DNA of 5,835 bases from Candidatus Zhuqueibacterota bacterium 4484_219. Its GTDB lineage: Bacteria; Zhuqueibacterota; JdFR-76; 4484-219. Shown here piece after piece: positions 1 to 5,694 of the stretch. Below the pieces are notes generated by a model. That model saw only the letters and a list, made by a program, of their open reading frames with translations. It searched no databases and was not told the origin of the DNA. Each line of letters begins with the position of its first letter. The stretch's first letter is position 1. Where the stretch lies: assembly GCA_002085035.1 (NCBI GenBank), contig MZGM01000112.1, forward strand, positions 1 through 5,835, given 5' to 3'. A program made the position numbers and the translations under genes.

Positions 1-9
1 GGGATCCAT
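1..9 (-). CDS. Start of the gene downstream of hypA (first three codons only)
   Basis: Only ATG GAT CCC (Met-Asp-Pro) is inside the window. The start is credible because a strong Shine-Dalgarno match, AAGGAGGG at 19-26, lies 9 bases upstream of the ATG, inside the last codons of hypA, and the gap to the hypA stop is only 6 bases. That arrangement is typical of tightly coupled operon genes. By context a hydrogenase-maturation gene is the natural guess (hypB, or the MinD/Mrp-like ATPase that partners archaeal-type HypA), but three residues cannot identify it. Confidence 0.5.
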
Positions 10-15
10 TTAAAA

Positions 16-426
16 TTACCCTCCTTCAACCGATTCTATCCAAACCCCACGCCCTTTTTCGATCTCAAAATCGGGACTTTCACATTTAGGACATTTTAGA
101 TAAACATGAGCAGTTTCGGGAATAAAGTGGATTGATTCAGATTCCTGTTCGCTTAATTTTTGCGCAGCATCATCAAAAGCCCATCGATATCCACAAACCC
201 GACACTTTAGAACGGCTTTTTCTGTATTAAATTCTATCTCTGCATTTCTCAACAATAGATTTTCAGGCTTAATAATTTCCTTTAAAGCAAACTCAAATGC
301 TTCTAAATCAATCTGTTGCAATTCCCCCATCTTGATTTCAATCTTAGTAATTTCTGAAAGTTTCTCTTCCTTTGCTACTTTGAGTGCAGTAGAAACCACT
401 GCTTCTGCCAACGCCCATTCATGCAT
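16..426 (-). CDS. hypA: HypA, [NiFe]-hydrogenase nickel metallochaperone (long, archaeal-like form)
   Basis: HypA delivers Ni(II) to the large subunit of [NiFe] hydrogenases, working with a HypB-type nucleotidase in the cytoplasm. The 136-residue protein starts MHE, whose His2 is the universal nickel ligand. The N-terminal alpha/beta nickel-binding domain spans about residues 1-70 and includes IEIKMGELQQID. The zinc domain has two CxxC pairs: C75/C78 (CRVC) and C112/C115 (CPKC). Most bacterial HypA proteins are about 113-119 residues with a short loop between the pairs. Here the loop is 33 residues and carries IHFIPETAH (H100, H107). The MHEW start, the IHFIPE loop and the KGRGV tail match, from memory, the Thermococcus-type HypA, in which a loop histidine also contacts nickel. 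The ATG is fixed by the conserved MHE and by GGGGAGG 8 bases upstream. It lies last but one in the run, 6 bases before the next start, and probably has its own promoter in the preceding 126-base gap. Family identity is very secure; the archaeal affinity is an inference. Confidence 0.95.
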   Translation of the reverse strand: MHEWALAEAVVSTALKVAKEEKLSEITKIEIKMGELQQIDLEAFEFALKEIIKPENLLLRNAEIEFNTEKAVLKCRVCGYRWAFDDAAQKLSEQESESIHFIPETAHVYLKCPKCESPDFEIEKGRGVWIESVEGG

Positions 427-434
427 TAGAAAAA

Positions 435-441
435 CCTCCCC
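435..441 (-). promoter_or_regulatory. Ribosome binding site of hypA
   Basis: GGGGAGG on the minus strand, 8 bases before the hypA ATG, supports the chosen start. It lies between A/T-only arms (429-434 and 445-450) that could pair weakly around it. Confidence 0.75.
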
Positions 442-501
442 AGCTTTTTCCCTTGAGAATTACATTCTAGACATCCTGTAAAAAGATTTTTGAAGCAGAC
501 C

Positions 502-513
502 AGGTTATAACCT
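502..513. repeat. Perfect 12-base palindrome in the pyk-hypA gap
   Basis: AGGTTATAACCT reads identically on both strands. Its centre overlaps the candidate -10 hexamer TATAAC (504-509) of the proposed hypA promoter, so it could be a small operator. On the minus strand its left arm also forms AAAGGAGGT, a near-perfect anti-16S match, but no ATG, GTG or TTG follows at a usable distance. The palindrome itself is seen directly; its role is inferred. Confidence 0.45.
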
Positions 514-532
514 CCTTTATTTGGCTACACAA
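504..532 (-). promoter_or_regulatory. Candidate sigma70-like promoter for hypA
   Basis: On the minus strand TTGTGT (527-532) and TATAAC (504-509) are separated by exactly 17 bases. The -10 matches the consensus at 5 of 6 positions, the -35 only at 3 of 6. It lies about 80 bases before the hypA start in the only sizeable gap of the run, which suggests that the hydrogenase-maturation genes can be transcribed apart from the glycolytic genes. In Bacteroidetes-like lineages promoter consensus differs, so the match may be fortuitous. Confidence 0.4.
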
Positions 533-552
533 TTACTTGTCTTCTTTTTTTC

Positions 553-621
553 TCATTCACCTCCAATGCGATGGATAGTCATCAGATTAGTGGTACGACC
601 ACGGCCGATAGGAGCACCCGC
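553..621 (-). pseudogene. Out-of-frame C-terminal remnant of pyruvate kinase
   Basis: Read one base out of phase with the main pyruvate kinase frame, the minus strand encodes AGAPIGRGRTTNLM followed by TIHRIGGE and a stop at 553-555. This is the expected final block of pyruvate kinases (compare AGxPxGxxGTTNLxxVHxI). It begins at 621, one base after codon GAG (Glu439, at 623-625) of the main frame, and overlaps the 11 aberrant codons and the stop at 587-589. The helix and beta strand that normally lie between the two blocks (roughly 17-20 codons ending in ..GDxVVIT) are absent, so a simple one-base slip cannot restore a normal protein. A net loss of 3k-1 bases, about 50-60, would explain it. 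Confidence 0.8.
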
Positions 622-1939
622 ACTCCACCTTGGCAATCATTTCATCAATGGAGGTAATTCGTTCCATCAGTTGGGGCTTTACTCCCCAATTGAGTACTAA
701 CTGTCGCTGAATCTCTGGTTGCAAGGTGTAAGCAATGATGGGAGTAACAGGACGGTACTTTGAGATTAATCGAGCAGTAAAACCTGATTGGGTAAAAGCT
801 ACAATGGCTTTAGCCTTTAGTTCCCACGCTACTCGACAGGCAGCATCGCTAACAGCATCTGGAAAGGAAAGATTACCTCTATCGTGAGAATTTGAATAAA
901 CACGAGCTTTGTATTGCACTTGAGCCTCCGCAGCATCGATAATCTTTGCCATCGTCTGCACAGCTTCTATCGGAAAGTTACCTGCTGCGGTTTCCCCAGA
1001 TAGCATTACAGCATCAGTACCATCGAAAATAGCATTAGCAACATCGGAAGCCTCAGCACGAGTAGGATGGGGATGGAAACGCATGGACTCTAACATCTGG
1101 GTAGCAGTAATTACTGGCTTGCCTTTTTGGATACTTTTACGAATAACTTCCTTTTGAATTATTGGAACTTGCTCAGGTCCTATTTCTACTCCCAGATCGC
1201 CGCGCGCAACCATCACTCCATCACTAATATCAAGAATCTCATCAAGGTTTTCTATCGCCTCTGGTTTCTCCAATTTAGCAATCACTGGAACAGATGCTCC
1301 ATGCTTAGCTAATTCTTTTCGTACTTGTCGAACATCATTTGGATAGCGAACAAATGAGAGAGCAATAAAATCAACTCCATGAGTTGCTCCAAAGGCAAGA
1401 TCTTTTTTATCCTTTGCGGTAAGAGTAGGGGTGCTCAATTTCACTCCGGGTAAATTCATTCCCTTGTGTGAACTAAGCTCTCCACCATCGATTACCACAC
1501 ATTGCACATCGTCCCCCTCTATTGCCCGTACCTCCAAGGTCAAAAGGCCATCATCCAGAAGTAACCGATCTCCAGGATTCACATCTTTAGGTAAATTTTC
1601 GTAGGTAGTAGGAATGAATTTCTGGGGCTGCGAGACAGAGCGGTCTGAGATTACCCGAGTAGTAATAACTACAAACTCACCATTTTTCAACTCCATGGTG
1701 CCAGTAGGAATTTCCCCCACCCGAATCCTTGGGCCCTGCAAATCCTGTAAAATAGCAATCGGTTTTCCTTCTTGTTCACTAACCTGGCGTAACATGCGGA
1801 TAAGTTCAGCGTGCTCTTCATGGGTACCATGAGAAAAATTGAGCCGGGCAATACTCATCCCGGCTCTAACAAAAGCAGCAATAATTTCAAACCGATTACT
1901 GGCTGGACCAAGGGTACAGATAATTTTGGTTCGTCGCAT
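587..1939 (-). CDS. pyk: Pyruvate kinase, 3' end disrupted
   Basis: Pyruvate kinase transfers phosphate from phosphoenolpyruvate to ADP, the last ATP-forming step of glycolysis. Numbered from the ATG at 1939, the TIM-barrel and B domains are complete: TKIICTLGPAS (4-14), ARLNFSHG with R32, DLQGPRIRVG (66-75), catalytic K222 in IAKLEKPEA, metal ligands E224 and D248 (ARGDLG), TATQMLESM (278-286) and DGTDAVMLSGETAAG (306-320). The C-terminal domain runs normally to IDEMIAKVE (439), then gives 11 unrelated residues and stops. The proper ending AGAPIGRGRTTNLM lies in another frame at 553-621. Without the defect the protein would have about 480 residues, the usual bacterial length without an extra phosphohistidine domain. 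An ATG at 1960 is in frame, but the one at 1939 has AAGGAAG about 10 bases upstream and yields the usual short N-terminus. Leu67, Gln68 and Arg71 occupy the monovalent-cation region; Leu/Gln there mark the K+-independent subtype. The active site looks intact, so the truncated product might retain some activity, but loss of C-domain core strands should hurt folding and tetramer assembly. Confidence 0.9.
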   Translation of the reverse strand: MRRTKIICTLGPASNRFEIIAAFVRAGMSIARLNFSHGTHEEHAELIRMLRQVSEQEGKPIAILQDLQGPRIRVGEIPTGTMELKNGEFVVITTRVISDRSVSQPQKFIPTTYENLPKDVNPGDRLLLDDGLLTLEVRAIEGDDVQCVVIDGGELSSHKGMNLPGVKLSTPTLTAKDKKDLAFGATHGVDFIALSFVRYPNDVRQVRKELAKHGASVPVIAKLEKPEAIENLDEILDISDGVMVARGDLGVEIGPEQVPIIQKEVIRKSIQKGKPVITATQMLESMRFHPHPTRAEASDVANAIFDGTDAVMLSGETAAGNFPIEAVQTMAKIIDAAEAQVQYKARVYSNSHDRGNLSFPDAVSDAACRVAWELKAKAIVAFTQSGFTARLISKYRPVTPIIAYTLQPEIQRQLVLNWGVKPQLMERITSIDEMIAKVECGCSYRPWSYH

Positions 1940-1949
1940 AATATTTTCA

Positions 1950-1956
1950 CTTCCTT
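1950..1956 (-). promoter_or_regulatory. Ribosome binding site deciding the pyruvate kinase start
   Basis: AAGGAAG on the minus strand lies about 10 bases before the ATG at 1939 and within the first codons of the alternative ATG at 1960, which itself has no purine-rich site at a usable distance. This favours the downstream start (MRRTKIICT...), matching the normal family N-terminus. Confidence 0.6.
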
Positions 1957-1992
1957 GCATTTTCCGAAATCATTCGAAACGCAAAGATGCAA
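1955..1992 (-). repeat. Short inverted repeat in the leader of pyruvate kinase
   Basis: TTGCAT and ATGCAA (1955-1960 and 1987-1992) can pair, with three more A-T pairs inside after a one-base bulge and a loop of about 19 bases. In the transcript the 3' arm overlaps the start of the pyk Shine-Dalgarno sequence, so the fold could hinder ribosome access. It has no U-tract and low GC, so it is not an intrinsic terminator. It may be chance. Confidence 0.25.
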
Positions 1993-2018
1993 TTTAGATA
2001 GGTTTACAACTTCGCCGA

Positions 2019-3308
2019 TTACGTATTGATACCTACCAGATAACCAAACCTCTTTTTGAATTCCTCGGGAGTCATTTTAGCAATAGCTGCTAATCGTTCC
2101 AATTGGTCTGGATATTCAAAATCTTCGCGTTCCAGACGGATCATATACTCCCTGGCCACAGCATAGGAATCCGTATTGATATCTACTAATCGCACATTCA
2201 TCTTGCCAGTATTAGGATCGAGGAGTTCATCAAATGGTATAGGTAGCATTTTCCCTTTTTCCACACACACCATAGCACCGTTCAAAGCTCGCCATTGTGG
2301 ATCGTCACTTAGTAGGAACTTAACGGCACTAAAACCCAAATCGCGAACATATTCACAATCGAAAGGAATGGGGGGAGCTGATCGTAACTCATACCCAATA
2401 TTTGATTCCACTACCCGGAATTTTTCTCCTCTTTGGGCAAATCGACGTTCTAATTCATATTTTAATATTTTCCCCAGATCAATTTCCGACAAACGGATAT
2501 GTCCATAATCATCATAATCAATTCTGACACCTTCAATATCTTTTAATTCTTCCACATCTAATCTTTCTGCGATCCCTTCGGCCACTACTGCTACCCCATG
2601 TTCAATACCCATACTTCTCCGCCTCAATATCGAACCTTCTAAGATGTCGCAGACTTCTTTAATAGTTATTTTGCGCTCAAGAGGAACGAACTCTTCACCA
2701 ATAATTATGTTGGTTACACCAGCGGACTTGCCAATACCTAACGCCAGGTGCCCGGCTTTCCGTCCCATGGCTACAACTAAATACCAGCGATTAGTAGTAC
2801 GAGAATCTTCCATCAAATTATGAACCAGAGAGACTCCCACATGCCTCGCGGTTTCGAAACCAAAAGTAGGCATGTAACCAGGAAGGGGTAAGTCGTTGTC
2901 AATAGTTTTGGGCACATGGGCAATCCTAATTTCTCCATTCGCTTTTTTGCAAATTTGACTAGCAGCAAAAGCGGTATCATCACCCCCAATAGCAATAAGA
3001 TATTTAATTTGTAATTTTTTAAGTGTATTTACTACCATTTCAAGATTTTTTTCACTCTTAGTAGGGTTTTCACGGGAAGTACGCAGAATTGAACCACCCG
3101 TAAAATGAATCCGGGAAACATTCCGTATTTCCAGCGGAATAATATGAGAAACATCACCCTTGACCAACCACCGGAATCCATCATAAATTCCGGTAACTTC
3201 CAATCCCTGAGTACGCGCCTCGATAGTCGCTGCACTGATTACCCCATTTATTCCTGGGGCAGGACCACCACCTACTAAAATACCTAATTTCCCTTCGTAC
3301 TTGTTCAC
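2019..3308 (-). CDS. pfp: 6-phosphofructokinase, diphosphate-dependent type
   Basis: The enzyme phosphorylates fructose 6-phosphate to fructose 1,6-bisphosphate in the cytoplasm. With diphosphate as donor the step is reversible and saves ATP. The 429-residue PFK-A-family protein has the phosphate-binding GGGPAPGIN (13-21), GGDDT (108-112), PKTIDND with catalytic D137 (133-139), MGRKAG (181-186), AEG (243-245) and the substrate-binding YELRSAPPIPFD (306-317). Two residues mark the donor: Asp111, where ATP enzymes have Gly (E. coli GGDG, Gly104), and Lys134, where E. coli has Gly (PGTIDND). Together they are the established PPi signature; Lys alone is not decisive because some ATP enzymes carry it. 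The length is in the range of long PPi-type PFKs and exceeds the roughly 320 residues of E. coli PfkA. The start is GTG at 3308, preceded by AAGGAG 8 bases upstream. The gene begins 25 bases after the M23 gene ends, and pyruvate kinase follows after about 80 bases, with no terminator in either gap. It is therefore likely co-transcribed. The ATP-versus-PPi call rests on residues only. Confidence 0.92.
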   Translation of the reverse strand: MNKYEGKLGILVGGGPAPGINGVISAATIEARTQGLEVTGIYDGFRWLVKGDVSHIIPLEIRNVSRIHFTGGSILRTSRENPTKSEKNLEMVVNTLKKLQIKYLIAIGGDDTAFAASQICKKANGEIRIAHVPKTIDNDLPLPGYMPTFGFETARHVGVSLVHNLMEDSRTTNRWYLVVAMGRKAGHLALGIGKSAGVTNIIIGEEFVPLERKITIKEVCDILEGSILRRRSMGIEHGVAVVAEGIAERLDVEELKDIEGVRIDYDDYGHIRLSEIDLGKILKYELERRFAQRGEKFRVVESNIGYELRSAPPIPFDCEYVRDLGFSAVKFLLSDDPQWRALNGAMVCVEKGKMLPIPFDELLDPNTGKMNVRLVDINTDSYAVAREYMIRLEREDFEYPDQLERLAAIAKMTPEEFKKRFGYLVGINT

Positions 3309-3316
3309 CGCTTTTT

Positions 3317-3322
3317 CTCCTT
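3317..3322 (-). promoter_or_regulatory. Ribosome binding site of the phosphofructokinase gene
   Basis: AAGGAG on the minus strand, 8 bases before the GTG at 3308, supports initiation at this non-ATG codon. It lies in the 25-base gap after the M23 gene stop. Confidence 0.75.
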
Positions 3323-3333
3323 CTTTTTGTTGA

Positions 3334-5694
3334 TTAATCTGTTAATGAACCCAGAAAAAGAATCTTCTTTGTGATAATACCGTATTTTGTCTGAAATTGG
3401 CAAAAGTAGATGCCACTGGGAACTACCTCCCCGGTCTCATCACTTCCATCCCAAATCAAGGTATGAGACCCAGCTGCCAAGATACCCCTAAAAAGCGTTC
3501 GTACCTTTTGACCAAGGATGTTGTAAATAGTCACCACCACATCCTGACGTTCTGGCAATTCAAAGCGGATGGTAGTAATCTCACTACCAGAAGCTTCCTG
3601 TCCAAAACCACGACCAAACGGATTGGGGTAACATGTCAATGAATACTGCGGCTGGAGGGCGGTGTCGCGCTGCCTTCCAACTTCTGGTCTGTCATGGGTG
3701 GAAACCGAAAAAAAGAATCCCAGTATTTGTTTCAGTACTGTACACTGAACATTCTCATCGACAATGTCTTCCAGGGGAAATGTTAAATATACTAATCTTC
3801 CTTCCCGAGGAAATTGATTAAACCTACCACAATATTGTAATCCTACAACAATAGAATCATAAAGTGCAAATGTAGCCTGGGCTTCTCCTTGAGGCAATAG
3901 ACTTTCAATCCACTGAGAAAACAAGTCATTTGTCAAATAAATCTGCAAATTTGAAAAGACACTACCAGCACATCCAGTAATTTGACCATTTACAGCTACC
4001 TTACCACCATATTCAGCCATCAGTACATTTTTATAGAACTTACGCATTGCAATTTCATTACTGTCTGTAAGAGCCGCTTCCCCAAGGTTTCCTCCGTTAA
4101 TAAAAACTGCTCCCCCCTGCTGCAAATACTCCTGTAAAGCCTTTTGCTCCTGTACAGATAGTATCTCCTGGCTACTACTATCATGATGAAAAAAGTAAAG
4201 TAGACAATCGTACTGTTCAATATTCACCATTCCATCCCGAATCGCCTGCTGGGTACAAACTTCAAAACCATAATCGCCCAATTGCATTAGCAATTGCTGA
4301 TATTGTAAAACGTGATTTCGGGAAGTAACACTATTTTCATTTGTTATCTGATCAACAGCATCTACAATCAAAACTCTTTTTACAGATGAACTTTTGCGTA
4401 CTCCATAGATTTCCGATGGCTCACTTTCATTACAAATAGCAGCATTATCCACAGCCGTTAATCGAAAAAAAATTGGCTGCTGTAAATTGAAACCTGTAAG
4501 TCGTATCTGCCGTACTGTATCGGCTAATATCTGCTCATTCTGCTGCAAATACCAGTTTTGTCCGTCATAGCTGTAATACAGACGGAATCCGGCTACGTCA
4601 GAAGAGTCATTTTGTCCATCTGTCCAGTCCGGATAGATGAGCCAGTCTGCCTGGCCCTGGGCGGAGGAAGTAGTTTCCCAACTCAAAATCAGGTTTCCTC
4701 GATCATCAATAATCAACGCCTTCCATCGCGGTGGTAACGGGGGAATAGAATCTGGCGTCACAACCGTGACCGGAATTTTTAAAGTATCTGAACCAAAACC
4801 TGTGTCTTCAGCAAACACTCCCACCACATATCGTCCTGGTTGAAGTTGAGTAGTATCCCAATAGTCCCTCTGGTCGATGCGATTGCTTGGAAGATACACG
4901 TAAGTACTGAGGTCGGAACCCGAAGCATAGACATTTTTGATGTAAGAATCATCGGGCTTACGGTTGAAAGTAAATGGGACAATCGGCTCTGAAACAGGCG
5001 TTGTTCCATCTTGGGCAAAAATTTGATAGCCTAAGCGATAGATGCCATTGTTATCGCCCATGGGGCCGTCATCGGTGCGATCCGATGCACATGCGGCAAT
5101 ATCCACGTAGCCCGAAACGCGGTTAGTTGGAAATCGGGTAGCAGTACCATGGATATAAAAATGAACATATTTCACTATCGGGGCAAATTTATCTTCAAAT
5201 GGCCTCAAACCACCATCCTCTCGCAATGGATTGACTTCATCACCGGGATAGCCTTCAACAAAATGAAGATGATTATGTGAATCGGTAACTCCGATGATGG
5301 TCTCGTAGGCCTTTACCATATCCCCTACCTGAAGCGAAGGATTGGGAACAACATGAACATAAGCAAAACGACCAATTCGAATGTAGCCACCGTTTTTGTA
5401 TGGATCGATAGCAGTAACCATACCGTCGATTACTGAGTACACCTCCCCATTTTGAGGGAGGTGAATATCAATACCATTATGAAAATGATGGCGCAACATG
5501 TTGTTATTAGGTCGGTTCTCACAAAAAGTACCATTAATCCAATGCTGTTCAGAGAATGGCTTAAGCGGCCAATTGTAACTCTCTGAGCTATTTAAAGATG
5601 AAGCAACCAGGCAAGGCACTAAAATTAGTAGATGAAGGATAATAAACCCTGTCACACCTACTTGTACACAAAATTTTTTATCTACTCGAATCAT
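3334..5694 (-). CDS. Secreted M23 (LytM-type) metallopeptidase with Ig/FN3, flavodoxin-like and FlgD/T9SS-type C-terminal domains
   Basis: This is a 786-residue exported protein. Residues 1 to about 32 form a signal peptide (basic RVDKK, then a hydrophobic stretch GFIILHLLILVPCLV). The M23 domain lies at about 55-155 with all expected residues: H72 and D76 (HNGID), H114 (YVH), and H142/H144 (HLH). M23 enzymes are zinc endopeptidases that cut peptidoglycan cross-links or bridges, so active-site integrity suggests real activity. A beta-rich Ig-like segment follows (about 170-315), then a fibronectin-III-like domain (about 317-434, PPLPPRW...LSWE...FRLTAVD). Next comes an alpha/beta segment (about 438-665: VLIVDAVD, YDCLLYFF, GGAVFINGG) that resembles glutamine-amidotransferase/ThuA-like flavodoxin folds; I see no clear catalytic Cys-His-Glu set. 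The C-terminus (about 688-781: YPNPF, VVTIYNILGQKVRTL, WDGSDETG, PSGIYF) is a FlgD-like/type IX-secretion-like sorting domain, implying the outer surface. The start overlaps the upstream gene by 17 bases and lacks a good Shine-Dalgarno sequence, so translational coupling is likely. The substrate is unknown. Confidence 0.85.
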   Translation of the reverse strand: MIRVDKKFCVQVGVTGFIILHLLILVPCLVASSLNSSESYNWPLKPFSEQHWINGTFCENRPNNNMLRHHFHNGIDIHLPQNGEVYSVIDGMVTAIDPYKNGGYIRIGRFAYVHVVPNPSLQVGDMVKAYETIIGVTDSHNHLHFVEGYPGDEVNPLREDGGLRPFEDKFAPIVKYVHFYIHGTATRFPTNRVSGYVDIAACASDRTDDGPMGDNNGIYRLGYQIFAQDGTTPVSEPIVPFTFNRKPDDSYIKNVYASGSDLSTYVYLPSNRIDQRDYWDTTQLQPGRYVVGVFAEDTGFGSDTLKIPVTVVTPDSIPPLPPRWKALIIDDRGNLILSWETTSSAQGQADWLIYPDWTDGQNDSSDVAGFRLYYSYDGQNWYLQQNEQILADTVRQIRLTGFNLQQPIFFRLTAVDNAAICNESEPSEIYGVRKSSSVKRVLIVDAVDQITNENSVTSRNHVLQYQQLLMQLGDYGFEVCTQQAIRDGMVNIEQYDCLLYFFHHDSSSQEILSVQEQKALQEYLQQGGAVFINGGNLGEAALTDSNEIAMRKFYKNVLMAEYGGKVAVNGQITGCAGSVFSNLQIYLTNDLFSQWIESLLPQGEAQATFALYDSIVVGLQYCGRFNQFPREGRLVYLTFPLEDIVDENVQCTVLKQILGFFFSVSTHDRPEVGRQRDTALQPQYSLTCYPNPFGRGFGQEASGSEITTIRFELPERQDVVVTIYNILGQKVRTLFRGILAAGSHTLIWDGSDETGEVVPSGIYFCQFQTKYGIITKKILFLGSLTD

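Noticed and set aside
2..7. GGATCC (BamHI) at the very edge, possibly a cloning junction
   Set aside because: It fits naturally as codons 1-3 (ATG GAT CCC) of a gene with a good ribosome site; a single six-base site at an arbitrary window edge is weak evidence.
429..450. GAAAAA/TTTTTC arms around the hypA ribosome site as a terminator or RNA switch
   Set aside because: The stem has almost only A-T pairs and a 10-base loop, so it would be very unstable; it is likely chance in A/T-rich spacer.
533..556. Seven-codon frame ATG AGA AAA AAA ... TAA overlapping the end of the pyk remnant, preceded by GGAGG
   Set aside because: The GGAGG is part of the codons of the C-terminal pyruvate kinase block; the peptide is tiny and without any family support.
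587..640. Programmed ribosomal frameshift to reach the pyruvate kinase C-terminus
   Set aside because: There is no slippery heptamer or downstream fold, and even a frameshift would leave the product lacking about 17-20 conserved residues.
1614..2029. Two 72-codon plus-strand frames opposite pyruvate kinase
   Set aside because: They lie antisense to conserved coding sequence, overlap each other in different frames and have no family features.
2176..2508. 110-codon open frame on the plus strand
   Set aside because: It is antisense to the well-conserved phosphofructokinase gene, shows no recognisable motif and has no supporting ribosome site; it is a shadow frame.
2813..3235. Minus-strand frames of 60-67 codons inside the phosphofructokinase gene
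   Set aside because: They are alternative-frame readings of the conserved enzyme with no independent start signals.
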